The notes: generated from the letters alone by a model not told the origin. A stretch of 44,268 nucleotides of DNA from Chara braunii (GCA_003427395.1 BFEA01000283.1:578589-622856), one strand, 5' to 3'; counted from the first letter of the stretch, positions 29,357 to 40,528 are shown. Translations and numbers: made by a program.

Positions 29357-30124
29357 TGGCGTCCGCCCCAGGATAGGCGAACTTGGGCTACCATCGCAAG
29401 CCTCCTCAGGCTTAGAGGTGCTATCTGGGGGCATACAGGAGTCTCCAGACTTAGATTATTTATTGAGCGAGCTCTTCGGGCAGGAACGGTACTGCTCACG
29501 CTCTGTGGGCAAATATCTTGGGCGAAGAAGTTGATAGACTTAGTCCCATACAGTAGGGACTGGTTTAACTTAAAACAACCTGTTGTATATTGTCTAGTAT
29601 CTCCTTGGTGTAAAAAGTCTTACATTGGCAAGACAGTTAGGGGTGTTGTCGAACGGTGGTGGGAGCACGTTAGTTGTGGTGAGAACAAGAATGGAGGGAA
29701 GGCGCCATTACTCTATAACTGGTTGGGTAGATATGGCTGGGGAAAGTATGTCGCCATTCCCATTGCTGCGACAGATATCGAAGGTCTGGCGGAACTCGAG
29801 ACGCTTATAAAGTGTTTCTCGCCTTCCCTCAATAGGAGTGGGAAAAGTAAGACTATGAACAATAAGAAGAGAGTGGGTAAAAAGGAGCGTAAGTCTAGAG
29901 GGAAAGTGCAAAGTGCGGAGAGGATGTTAGATGCGCAGAGGAAGCCGCCGAGAATTATTTTCTTCCACCCACAACATGGTAATGAGAGGACTTCAAACTT
30001 GAAAACTGTTCTAGAGGCGGCACATAAGGAAGGTAGGAAACAAGTTCATCTGTACTGTGAAGGAGGTAATGTATGGGGAAAAGACTTGCGTTGGTTAAAA
30101 GACTTTACGGAGCGTCAATGGTAG
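29357..30124 (+). CDS. GIY-YIG endonuclease domain of Penelope-like element
   Basis: Open frame of about 256 codons directly after the ORF1 stop, same phase, without an early ATG. Nuclease core at about 29,580-29,840: VYCLVSPWC (GIY position) and SYIGKT (YIG), then the Arg-containing helix VERWWEHV, and ETLIKCFSPSLN with the metal-binding Glu and terminal Asn. The two Cys between the GIY and YIG strands, plus downstream His/Cys, could form the zinc site reported for permuted Penelope-like nucleases. A Lys/Arg-rich tail follows. It would nick target DNA for reverse transcription. The stop at 30,122 overlaps the next ORF by 52 nt. Confidence 0.8.
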   Translation, partial: WRPPQDRRTWATIASLLRLRGAIWGHTGVSRLRLFIERALRAGTVLLTLCGQISWAKKLIDLVPYSRDWFNLKQPVVYCLVSPWCKKSYIGKTVRGVVERWWEHVSCGENKNGGKAPLLYNWLGRYGWGKYVAIPIAATDIEGLAELETLIKCFSPSLNRSGKSKTMNNKKRVGKKERKSRGKVQSAERMLDAQRKPPRIIFFHPQHGNERTSNLKTVLEAAHKEGRKQVHLYCEGGNVWGKDLRWLKDFTERQW

Positions 30125-31167
30125 TCGCAACGGATGGGAAGATTGCTCTTGCTCATGCGAAACAGAAGTTCGAAATTGGTGGGTACCTTTGGGTGTCGCC
30201 AATAGTATTGAGTCTACTGACTCAAAATGCGAGACAGAAGGGGAAAGGGTACTTACGACAATTATTAGAAATGCCATACAAACGCAAGGAGTTGTCGTCC
30301 ATGTTGATAGAGAGGCTTATGCACTTGTACAACAGTGTTGGTACCTTTAGTGGGAAGAATACAAGGAAAGCGGTGAAAGATTTCATAGCTAATGCAGTAG
30401 CGAAGAAGGCCGGAGTGAACGTCAAGAGGAAGATTACTGTTAAAGTACAATTTAGGAAGAAAGTTTGTAAGCGGGAGGTGAAGAACGTGCTCCTGAGCAA
30501 GATTGGCAGTTGTGAGCTACACCCCGCTATTGCTGGATTACTTAGCAGAAAGCTGCAATTTGTCAGGCGTCGGAATCGAAGCGTATCCGAGATTCAGTGC
30601 AACCATCGTATCCTTAGTAGAAGTACAACGCTCAGTTGTACCTGCTCCGAGTATGCACTCCCTCGTACCGACGGACATATCCTGGCCAGAATCGGAGAGG
30701 TGGAAGCAGTCCCTCAACTGGCTCTTAACGGGAAGAACATAGTACGCCCGAGGCTTGAGACATCACTGGAGGAGCTTAGCACGGGCATGAGGCAAGGGTT
30801 GACAGTTGTCCTTGGTAGCAGAGTTAGAAAGCACCTCGAAGACTTACATTTGGATAAGTGCTTTACTATTGGTTGCAATGAAGAAGGAAGGGGCGATGAA
30901 TCACTTGTGCTTCCCGTGAAGCGGAAGTTGCAAGGATTGGCTATCACCCCTATAGACAGAAATGTTGGAGACATGGTAGTCATGTGCCCCTTACTCTATG
31001 GAAGGAGGTTCGACATGATGTTTATGTGGAATGTTGCTTACCTTACGGTAAGCAACAATGAAGCGGAGATACTGCAGACGATGAAGGCATATTACAAGAA
31101 TCATGGACTGGACCAGCTCGCCGCGTGGAACTGCAAAGGAGCTATTGGGAAAACTTTTGTCCTTCCC
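30073..31167 (+). pseudogene. Penelope-like RT, N-terminal part, cut by Gypsy-2
   Basis: ATG at 30,073, one phase back from the GIY-YIG frame, so a -1 shift would fuse them. About 365 residues are kept. The first ~250 are basic and mostly unrecognised. GLAITPIDRNVGDMVVMCP (about 30,935-30,990) occupies the place of the DKG-type motif before Penelope-like RT cores. The frame runs to IGKTFVLP at 31,167, where Gypsy-2 enters; the next RT residues (KHKDLTRFRPIAPACNEP) resume at 41,793 in the same phase. Confidence 0.75.
31163..31167. other. target-site duplication of Gypsy-2 (left)
   Basis: TTCCC directly before the TG of the left LTR; the same TTCCC follows the right LTR at 41,788-41,792. Removing the element plus one copy restores an uninterrupted RT frame. 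Confidence 0.95.
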
Positions 31168-31476
31168 TGTAGCGAACCCTCCAGGCGTGGTGCTCCGCTA
31201 GGGATGATGACGGAGATGGAGGATGAGGGAGGAGCGAGACTGCACAGCGCAGCTCCCACGCAAGACTCTGGCGCACGTACTCCAAACTGTGCGGATGTAG
31301 AATGATCTCGAAAACAGACAATGGCTGGGGTATACCCCAGTGGACTGACGGGACTGGACTGGACTGGCTGGTACCGACAGAGGTACCGGCCTGGACTGGA
31401 CTGCCCTGAATAAAACACAGGCCTGTGAGAACAGGCCAAGGGGCTGGTCTCACAGGCCAACTAGAGGTCCGCTACA
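31168..31476 (-). repeat. Gypsy-2 3' LTR
   Basis: 309 bp, TGTAGCG...CGCTACA, differing from the right LTR mainly in the first 25 bases. In element orientation it is the 3' LTR. Confidence 0.92.
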
Positions 31477-32622
31477 TGATCCTCGACCTGTGATGGATCG
31501 CCTAGATACAAGCACGCTTCCGCCAAGAAGCGGAACTCTACCAAAGAAAAAAAAAACCTGAGTAGTCTAGGATGCAGAGCGAGCTCCATGCTGAGTCCAT
31601 GCGATGCAACCTAGGATATAAAATGTCACAAAACAACAATGTCCCAGCTAACAGCCTAAGTAAAAGCAGACGCAACTAACTAGCATACATGTCCTAGGAA
31701 AGCAGAAGCAACTAACTAACATACATGTCCTAGGAAAGCAGAAAGTAGTGACAACTAGATCCTAGAATGTTGGAGGCAGCAACCTCAGTCTGGGAACAGT
31801 TGACTAGTGTATAAGTCCTAAGAACAACAAAAACAGAACAGCTAAATCCTATAAATTTCAGAGGCAGTAGCCTCAGTCTGAGAGTAACAAGCAACAACAA
31901 GTCAACCATATGTCACATGAGAAGTGTGTCGCAAACCAAAGGGTGGGATGGTCTCTGAGGGTGGCGAATGCAGCCTAGGGGGCGAAAACTCCTAAGGGCA
32001 TCCACACATAGTGACAGAGGGAACACATGTCATCAGGCTCAATGAGGGTAGGGAACTGGGAGCGAACAAAACCAATGACCCTAACAGATAGACCATTAGG
32101 GCGGGTAATGCTCGACTAAATGGTTGACCGCTATGGAGGGTCGACCATGCAAGGGAACAAGGGAGCCTGGTATACTGGGCGCACCTAGATGAAGCATGCG
32201 GGGCTGCCTAACTAGGGCGTGAGGGCCGACAGAGGGTAGAAAGGTGATGGGTAAGGGAATCATGCAAATGACTCCTAAAGTGAGGGAAGTCGGAGCTAGA
32301 TTCGTGAGATGGGAAGCCAGGGCAACGCTACGGTCCCGATGCCTATGCGTATACCATGGGAGAGCCCAACTCGGAGGAACCCAGCTAAAGGGAGACCATC
32401 ATGCGACAACAAGGGTACTGTACAGAGTAAAGTGGTAAGAGAGTGATGACGTCTGAAGTAGGTAGAGCTGATCGTGACGAAGTCCATGAAGCTGCCGATG
32501 ACGTCCACGATGAGAAGTCCGGAATGTCGTCGAGGAAGAGCCGCAACGTCGACGAGCTGAGGTAGCAAGGCTGGAGTGGATGGAGTATTGAGAAGTCAAA
32601 GACGTGGGAAGGTAAGTCAGAG
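31477..32622 (-). other. Gypsy-2 3' untranslated region
   Basis: No coding frame. It contains a 35-36-bp direct repeat with CATACATGTCCTAGGAAAGC at 31,672-31,706 and 31,708-31,742, and two related GAGGC(AGTA)GCCTC-type hairpins near 31,772 and 31,861. A short GAGGA purine block beside the LTR may be the polypurine tract, but it is weak. Confidence 0.55.
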
Positions 32623-33147
32623 TCAATCGTCGTATCGAGCAGGACGACGACGAGTGCGTTGTGGACGCTCAGAAGCATCTGGCTGCTGCTGAAGGTCTGC
32701 CTCAGATGGAGCAGGCTCGACTTCAGCGGTCTCCTCAGCCGGGGGAGAAGGAGGAGGGTCAGTGGGCTGAGGAGGAGCAGTGAACCCAGCACGATGAGCA
32801 CGGTCATAGGCACGCACCAACATGCGAGCGTGCTGCAAGTGCTCGAGGGGCTCCCAGGTAACCTCCTCATCAGGGTAACCCTTCCAACGTATGAGATACT
32901 TGACATGGGGAGGGTTGTCGTCGGTGACTCGGCGACCAATGATGTCTGAAACGAGGAACTCCTCGTGACCGTCCACCATGATGGGTGGGGGGCGCTTGTA
33001 TGGTCGTTCAGTGAAACGCTCAGACGGTCTGCGGTAAGGACGCAGTAATGAGACGTGGAAGACATCGTGCACACGAGCCTGACGTAGGTAGTGGGGCAGC
33101 TTCACACGGAAGCTGACCGGGCTAGATGTCGTATCAGAACCGACGGC
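32623..33147 (-). pseudogene. pol: Gypsy-2 integrase C-terminus and chromodomain
   Basis: Same phase as the integrase piece, separated by a TAG near 33,148. VSFRVKLPHYLRQARVHDVFHVSLLRPY is the GPY/F-associated segment; HVKYLIRWKGYPDEEVTWEP (about 32,830-32,905) is a chromodomain with the aromatic positions Y, W and W. Chromodomains of this sort direct integration to heterochromatin. The rest is Pro/Glu-rich and ends RRRPARYDD at 32,623. Confidence 0.88.
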
Positions 33148-34296
33148 CTAGAGGATGCGGCATGGGCCAAAGAAGCGACGTCGAAACTTGCGAAGCGTGT
33201 CCGCTTCGAGCTGTAAGTGGCGGGCGTCGATAAGCACATCATCACCGACTTTGAATGGATGATCCATCCTCGATCGGTTCGCAAGTGCTGCCATGCGAGT
33301 CTGGGAAGCGGCTATGTGCTCATGTGCGGTCTTCATGATCAACGTCATGTGTGCAACCCAATCATCCAGCGCGGGACAACTCGTGTCGGGGTGCATCTGT
33401 GACGGTCGAAGGAAGTTCGTGGGAACACGAGGGTGATAGCCGAGGTCACAATAGTAAGGCGACATCCCCNTGGCTGGCGAGACGGCGTGGTTGTAGGCTA
33501 TCTCCGCGTGGGCAAGATGGAGATCCCATTGCTGGTCGTCACGAGCAATCTTTCGAAGAATGTCTCCGAGAGTCCTATTCGTGACCTCGGTCTGACCATC
33601 AGTCAGGGGATGGTAAGACGAGGAGAAGCGGAGCTGGGTGCCGTAAACCTCGTGGAGACGTCGCCAGAATCGGCTCGTAACGCGCGGGTCACGGTCAGAT
33701 ATGATGCTCAGAGGTAAGCCGTGGTCACGCACGAATCGGTCAAACACGATGTCGGCGACCTCACGTGCACTGATGGCATAGCGGCACGGAACAAAGAGTG
33801 CGCACTTCGTGAAGCGGTCGACGATGACCAGGATAGCATCATGACCGCGGGGGGTCGGAGGACGAAGAGGACAGATAAAGTCAATCGAGATGGACTGCCA
33901 ACGACCCTCAGGGATAGGAAGAGGTTGGAGCAAACCATAAGGCTGGTGGTTCGCACTGTTCACCTCCTGACAGGTGGGACACTCTGCGACGTAGTCCTTC
34001 ACAAAGTCCTTGCGCTTCGGCCAGACGTACAGGCGGCTCACACGAGCCAACGTCTTGTGGAAGCCCATATCACCGGCAGTTGCCTGGTCATGGAACTCTG
34101 CTACTACTCGGACACGTAGCTGTCCAGTGGAGGGAACGCAAATACGGGGCTCTCTAGTGTCCTGTGAACCATGCCAGTACACAAGACCATTGTCCCCGAG
34201 AGAGTAGTCCGGGACGGTCTTGCCACTCCGAAGGGTCGCGTGGATGTCGCGATAGTCGAGGCAGTGGCGGTACTGAGTGCGAAACTTGTCGATCAC
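33148..34296 (-). pseudogene. pol: Gypsy-2 integrase
   Basis: Zinc-binding start (DMGFHKTLARVSRLYVWPK, then ECPTCQEV), catalytic core with ISIDFICPL (first Asp), IISDRDPRVTSRFW (second Asp) and LTDGQTEVTNR (Glu), so the DDE triad is intact. The C-terminal part runs to FGPCRIL before a TAG that looks like CAG changed to TAG. One unresolved base at 33,470 gives an unknown residue. It joins RNase H sequence upstream in the same phase. Confidence 0.92.
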
Positions 34297-35096
34297 CGAG
34301 TGGTGGACGGTGGTGACCGAGATGGAAGAGAGCTGGATTTGCTCCTGGTCGTGGTCAGGGCGCCGGGATAAGGCATCTGCGACCCGATTAGTCTCACCCT
34401 TGATGTGCTCAGTGGTGAAACTAAACTCGGATAGGTCGTGCCACCAACGAGCCTATCGAGGAGTGAGCTTCGGTTTTGTCAGAAAAGCCTGGACAACAGA
34501 GTTGTCCGTGCGCACCGTGAATTGTGCCCTATGTAGGTAGTGACGTCAGTGCCGACCGGCATAAACTACTGCGAGAACCTCACATTCATCAGCAGTGTAG
34601 TTTATCTCGGCGGGCAGAAGCTGGCGGGAGTAGAAGGCTATCGGACAATCACCTGAGCGAGACTGGACAATGCCGTCCTCGGCGATGGGAGGAGAATAGT
34701 CAAGAGAAGGCTCGTCAGTAGCTGGACGAGTAGGCGTCAGTCGGGAAGCAGTGGTAGGGGTAGGTGGTGGGAAGCGAGGGATACGAGGATGAGAGGAATC
34801 AGGAGAGGAGGGGAAGACCTGAGAAAGCACTGCTCCTACAACAAAGTCTGACGCATCGGTGGTAAGGATAAAAGGGCGGTCAAAATCGAGTAGGTGAAGA
34901 ACCGGTGCGCATATCACCGCCTTCTTGAGGGCGCGGAAGGTGTCCTCGTGGAAGGGTGTCCAAGCCCAGGGTGGGTTCTTCCGGAGGAGGGTGGAGGTAA
35001 AACGTAGGAATACCTAGCGTATCCCCGGATGAAATTACTATAGTAGCTGGTCAGGCGTAGGAAGCTGCGAAGCTGCTTGGCGGATGTGGGAGCGGG
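34297..35096 (-). pseudogene. pol: Gypsy-2 connection and RNase H
   Basis: From the RT stop: QLRSFLRLTSYYSNFIRGYA (RT-RNase H connection), then VLHLLDFDRPFILTTDASDF with the first catalytic Asp, GAVLSQVF, an unusual Pro/Ser/Thr-rich insertion of about 50 residues, CPIAFYSRQLLPAEINY, ECEVLAVVYAGRH, a TGA (34,546, expected Trp), VRTDNSVVQAFLTKPKLTPR, a TAG (expected Gln), and ARWWHDLSEF...NRVADALSRRPD. All domain parts are present but broken by stops and a frame change near 34,980. Confidence 0.85.
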
Positions 35097-35990
35097 TCAC
35101 TCCGCAATAGCAGTGATCTTCGCGTTGTCCATGTGGAGACCCTGGTCAGACACGTAGTATCCAAAGAAATCCACTTTGTGCTGGGCAAAGCGGCACTTGC
35201 TCAGCTTGGCATAGAAGCCATGTCTGCGCAAGCGGTCAAGGACGTCGCAGAGGTGTCTAAGATGCTCCTCAAAGGTACAACTGTAGACCAGGATATCGTC
35301 GAGGTAGACGAGAACGTACTGCTCCAGGATGTCCCTGAAGATGTTATTCATCGCCCTCTGGAAGGTAGCGGGTACGTTGGTGAGGCCGAATGGCATCACC
35401 GTGAACTCGTAGTGGCCGAAGCGCGATCGGAACTTTGTCTTCGGCTGGTCGGCTGCAGCGATGCGGATCTGATGGTAACCGCTACGAAGATCAATCTTCG
35501 TAAAGAAGCGGTTGCTTGCTAGGTGGTCGAACAACTCGTCGGAACGAGGCATGGGGTAGCTGTTCTTAACCGTGTAGAGGTTGAGACCGCGATAGTCGAT
35601 GCAGAGACGGAGAGTTCCATCCGCTTTGAAAGCAAAGAGGACGGGTGCACCCCACGGGGAGTTGCTGGGTTTAATGAAACCCAGTCTCAGGAGCTCCTCA
35701 AGCTGACGCTTGAGTTCGGTGGCCTCGGGGATCGAGAGTCTGTAGGGTGCCTGGTGGTGAACACGATAGTCAGGCACAAGCTGGATGGAGTGCTCTACGT
35801 CGCGCATCGGTGGGATGCCTGCATACGAGAACGACGATGGGAAAACGTCGTGGTACTCTCGAATGAGGTCACGAACTGCGGGCTCCAGGTCAGCAGTATA
35901 TCGTGCGAGTTCCTCAGCGTCAGCGTCAGCTGGCGACGGCGTGGTGGACTCGACGGATGGCGGAGGGACGGAAGTAGAGATGGGAGTCAT
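35097..35990 (-). pseudogene. pol: Gypsy-2 reverse transcriptase
   Basis: 297 residues: HQAPYRLSIPEATELKRQLE, IKPSNSPWGAPVLF, RLCIDYRGLNLYTVKNSYPM, FFTKIDLRSGYHQIRI (motif A Asp), FGHYEFTVMPFGLTNVPATF, and YVLVYLDDILVYS (motif C, both Asp), then CRFAQHKVDFFGYYVS. It ends AIAE with TGA where chromoviruses have Trp (TGG to TGA). Its ATG overlaps the protease-frame TGA as ATGA, which may be a frameshift scar or a real stop-start overlap. Confidence 0.93.
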
Positions 35991-36529
35991 GGAGATAGAA
36001 GGAGATCTGGCTCCAGAGGGATGAGTTCGACGTCGGGACAGGGTGGATCATAGTGTAAGAGATCCATCACGTTCACCATAAACAAGGTGACGTCGTCCTG
36101 TCGGATGAAGTGGGCGAACTGCCGAGGCGAGGTGACGGTGATAGAAGGAGATGGTATGGGCACGGAGGGCTCCGGGGGAGGAGGATCGGGGCGTGGTGTC
36201 GCAGTGGTACCTATGAAAGGTACGTGATACGTTTGTCCACACTTCGTTTTGAGAACGAGAGTGTTGGTCGCCCAATCGGCCTCGGTGCTGCGGAACCGAC
36301 GAGACCACGGAGTGCCGAGAATGAAGTCGTACCCCGTCTCCATCACATCGAAATGTGCAGAGAAGCGGTGGCGATGAGACGCCTGATCGAAGAAGCGCTG
36401 GGCCTTGTCATCCCCTAGGGTGATGGAGATGGGAGTCGGAGACCCTGTCGTGGGTAAGCGGGCTTCTTTCACCACACGGGGGTGAATGAAGTCGCCCTGA
36501 GAACCGGAATCCCACAGTGCTGAGTACAC
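35987..36529 (-). pseudogene. pol: Gypsy-2 aspartic protease
   Basis: ALWDSGSQGDFIHPRVV carries the D-S-G active site, and YDFILGTPWSRRF the conserved second segment. It is followed by a Pro-rich linker and VTLFMVNVMDLL, leading to RT. It would cut Gag-Pol. It lies in a phase different from both gag and RT in this copy. Confidence 0.85.
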
Positions 36530-38975
36530 CCTCGTGGAGGTCCTCAGTCGTACTAGGATGATCGGGAGGGTGCGATTAGGGTCAGAGAGGATGGTGAGAA
36601 GGCGACGCAGGGCACCGACATGGAGGGTGAGTCACTCCTGACGAGCCTGGACCATGCTCAAGTCCAGAAGAGAGGACACAACGTCCTCACGAGTAGCGAG
36701 CTGCTCACTGCAACGGGCTGAGCGAATGGCTCGATGCGTCGGTAGTCGCGGCTGGGAAGGAGGGGAGACGGTGGTCTGCGGAGGCGCAGACGGTACTGCG
36801 ACAGAGGACTGAGTACACTCTGTCGAGTCCTGCGATACCTCAGCTCCAGTAGCGAGAGGGGCGAACCGCGACGGAGATGTCGGGAAGCCCACTACTGAGG
36901 AGGGCGCAGGTGTACACTGCATCGTGGCTAGGAGTCGTCGCGGAAATGAGAGGCGTCGGGGAGGGACTGAGCACGAAGCTGGCGGGAAAGGTCAATGTAG
37001 TGACGGTCGAGGGCGATAGTGTAAGGGCACCGCGAGGAGGTATGACCGTCCAAGTGGCAGCGCAAACAGCCACGCCGGCCCAAAATAGCCGCGCGCTCCT
37101 CAACGGAAAGAACACCCCGAGGAGGGACAAAGCCCTTAGGGAGGTCTTGCTAAGGGACCTCGGGGGGCCATGCGCAGCATGACCAGGGCGACTGCGTGCC
37201 CGGGAAAGGGTGGAGAGGATGAGCTGGAGGCGCTCGGCCATAGGAAGAGTAGAGTCCTCCAGGTGGTGGTGGACGGCCTCGCCGAGATCGAGGTCGTCAT
37301 TATGGTCACCCTCTGGCGACAACGAGGTACCAGCGTCCTGCTCACCATACTCGAGCGCGCTGAAGCGGCGCGAGAAGTGGCGGCCCTGCTGCGCGGAACG
37401 GCGGGGGCGACCGCGGAAAGGGGAACGACGCTGGGAAGTGTCGTGAGAGGAGGAGGAGGCGTAGCCCGTGCGCTGAGGCTGGGAGGAGGAGGCGGGGTGA
37501 AGACGGGCTCACATCCGTTGATGGTCCCTGACGGCCTCGTAAGCTTGCGGGGCCGATGTGAACTCGTACCGCCATAGCTCGGAGAGGTACTCGAGTGGAA
37601 GGCTGGCCAAGAAACGATCGATAAGGGCAGCCTCGGGGAGGAACGCCACGTCACAAGTGAGGCGAGCGTCCTGAAAGACCTGGGTGTGGCGATCCAGAGC
37701 AGCAGCGCCACCAGAGCCGGACCAGCGTGCAGTGACGACACGCTCGAAGGCATCAGTCACATCGTATCAGGCTCCGAAACGATCCTCGAGGAATGCCTGA
37801 AAATCCATGAAGGTCGGAGTCCGACCCTCACGAAGGGAGTAAGCGTAGAAATCCTCCCAGGCGTTGAAAGGACCGCCACGCAGGCGCGTGGAGAGGTGAC
37901 CCACCCACGTGTCGGGTGTGGCGTCCATGAGCTGGAGCGTGCGGGTGGCAGACTGCAGCCACCGAGACACGCGTATGCCTGTACCGTCATACAGGGCAAT
38001 GTCCGACAAGTGGATGAGTGGTGCGCCACTGTTTTAGCGGCGAAGGGATCGAGGAGCAGAGGCATGTGCCACGACTAAGTAAGTCGGCGCAGGTCCTGGA
38101 GAAAGGGGCGCAGCTGACTGTGCACCCGGGCTGCATGGGGGAGCGGCGGGGGCAACTAGGGCAGGCTGCGAGGGAGCTGTGGTAGAAGAGGTCGCAGCAA
38201 CCGCGGGAGTAGGAAGAAGGTAGGATGGGGCTGGATAGGGTGCAGGGCGTGGGAAGCGAGCCTGCATGGGAGGAAGGGTAGAGGAGGTAGAGGGTGCGCT
38301 CGAAGGCGCGACCACCTGTGAGGGTGGGGGTGGCTGAAGGCGTAAGAGGGCGAGGTCGGCCCAGATCTGGGCAAACTCGTCCTCGAGACGTTGGACGTGG
38401 ATCGAGCGAGGAGTGGCAGGAGGAAGAGTGGAGGAAGTGGACGCACAAGCGGCATGGGGCATCCCAGAGGGGGGAGAGCCAGGTGGCGCTGCGGTCGTGT
38501 GAAGGGAAGGGAGAAGCGGGGCACCCGGAAAAGTTGCGACCATGGTAGCGGGTCGTGGTACCGTGGTCGTAGTGACCGGAATTTGGGAGGGTGCGCCCGT
38601 AGACTGAGGGAGGGCCTGGCTCGTGGCGGCCGTCGTGGAAGGGGCGTGGACAATCACCAAGATGGCCGGGTCGGGGGCAGCGGAGGAGGAAGCTCCGTCG
38701 TAGCCACCCTGTCGGAGGACAGGGGACCCGGACTGGGAGCCAGGAGATGAAGGGTAGGCAGCGTCCTGGAGTTGCTGCATGTCGGCGACAAGGGTTGCCA
38801 CCTGCGCCTGTAAGGGCGCGAGGATCGCGAGTTGTGCCTGGATGGGTGCGAGGAGGGAGGTGATGAGGGTGTGCAGATCCCCCTGGGGCTGGTGGCCCTG
38901 GTCCGTCGGCACGGGTGTGGAGCCCTGTGACGTGCTCGTCACCGCGTCAGCGGCGTGTGACACACCATCGGCCAT
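36530..38975 (-). pseudogene. gag: Gypsy-2 gag with capsid and CCHC knuckle
   Basis: One phase runs from MADGVSHAADAV (38,975) through a Pro/Ala/Ser-rich region with a short coiled segment (LITSLLAPIQAQLAILAPLQ), past a stop at 38,034, into the capsid: LYDGTGIRVSRWLQSA, WVGHLSTRL, FMDFQAFLEDRFG, past a TGA near 37,765, then AFERVV, PEAALIDRFLASLP, past a TGA at 37,509, into an Arg/Ser-rich part. After a frame change a zinc knuckle CLRCHLDGHTSSRC lies at about 37,025-37,070. In total three in-frame stops and at least one frameshift. Confidence 0.8.
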
Positions 38976-39397
38976 GGGGAGGTGACGGGCCGGACTGGAG
39001 GGGGCCAGGAGAGGTCCGCGTGAGCAGAGGGTGTAGGGGGGGGTCCGCGGTAGAAAGCGGCAGACGGCGCTAGCAAGGCTAGCGCGAGCGCCGTCAAGGG
39101 GGGAGGGGTGGTTCGGGTCCAGGGTGCCCGAAGAGGAAGGGTAAGTAGGGAGGTTTTGAAGAACCCTAAACCCTAGAAAAACCCTAAGAAAACCCTAACC
39201 GAAGTTTAAGTGGTTAGGGTGGGGTACCGGTGACCTAATCAAGAAAATAAAATAGCAAGCATGGGGGGCGAAGGTGAGAGAAAAATAAATAAGCAGCGAG
39301 ATTTCAAGAGAAAAACAAAAGAAATTAAATAATAAAAATAATTAAGAGAAGAAGTAAACAAAATGTGAAAAGAAAAATAAAATTTATTTTTTTGAAA

Positions 39398-39729
39398 TTT
39401 TCGGCAGCATGTCCCTACCCCCCATGGGGTCAAGAATGTGCCAAAGGGAAAGGAGAGATCTAGATAAGCACACTGGGTTTCAAACTGCCGCAAATAAAAT
39501 TTTTCAGAAAATAAATAAAGAAATAATAAATAAATAGATAAATAAATAAATAGGTAAATAAGTGGGTGAGGAGGTGGAGAGAGATGGGGTATCTGATTTT
39601 TCAAAAATTTTGGCAGCATTTCGTTACCCCCATGGGGTCGAAGTGTGCCGAAAAAGACTAAGTAAGAGAAAATCAGAAAATTTCGGCAGCACTTCATTAC
39701 CCCCACGGGGTCAAAACGTGTGCCGAAAG
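39398..39729. repeat. three copies of a ~48-nt palindromic repeat in the Gypsy-2 leader
   Basis: Copies at 39,398-39,446, 39,608-39,655 and 39,681-39,729. Each has outer arms TTTCGGCA/TGCCGAAA (one arm base changed in the first two), an inner CCCCATGGGG or CCCCACGGGG palindrome, and a GTCAA/GTCGAAG segment. Both outer and inner arms can pair, so each can form a nested hairpin. Confidence 0.75.
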
Positions 39730-40502
39730 CAAGAAGGACTAACACCTAGTCAGATTTAGGGTTGTCGTAAAGAAAATTGAATTCGAGAATAAATGAAAAA
39801 AAAAAAGAAATAAATCAGAAAATGAGAAAAGAAGGTGGGGAGGGAGATAATTCGAATTTTAGGAAAAAAGAGAAAAGATAAATAAAAAAAGAGAGAGAAA
39901 GAAGAAAAACAGAAAAAATTCGAAGTAGGGGGAAAGGGGAATGAAAAAGTGAAGGAGAAAAGAAAGAAATAAGTGGGAGGGAGAAAAAGATGAAGTGGGA
40001 GGTAGGGGGGTGGTGTGGTGGTAGTTGGGGGAGAGGAGGGTGAGAGAATGATAGAGAGAGGGATGGGGAATGGTGGAGAGGGATCAAGAAGCAAAGAGAA
40101 AAGGAGGAGGAAAGAAAAGAAAATAAATAAAGAAAAGAGAGTAAAAGAATGGGTGGTGGGAGAAAAGGTGGGGTGGGGAGAGGGGTATGAGTAAGAGGAG
40201 AGAGAGAGAGAGATATGGAGGGTGGGTTAGTAGAGGGGGGGGAGAGAGAGAAGAGATACCTGGCCCTTGGTGTCTCCAAGGGCACAAGGTATACCAAGAC
40301 CATGAGGGTCTTGGCCTTCGCAGCAGCAGCCAGTTGGAGGAGAGAGGGGGGTTGAGATCTTGATCAGCCCCCAGCAGCAACAGTTCTGCAGATCTAGGGT
40401 CTGCTGTGTGAGCAGGCCTCACCACTGTAGAGCAGCCCCCTAAGCAGGGGGGTCTTCAGTTCCACAGTGAGCTGCCACGTGCACAGGCAGCAACAGCCAC
40501 GC

Positions 40503-40528
40503 GGGGGGGGGGGGGGGGGGGGGGGGGG
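40503..40528. repeat. poly-G tract (26 G)
   Basis: Uninterrupted G-run inside the Gypsy-2 leader. Length may be unreliable in assembly. Confidence 0.95.

Noticed and set aside
37136-38750. Long open frames on both strands over Gypsy-2 gag
   Set aside because: They are shadows of the GC-rich gag frame; only the phase with capsid motifs is supported.
39239-40303. Minus-strand Pro/Ser/Phe/Leu-rich frames
   Set aside because: Low-complexity translations of purine-rich leader DNA.
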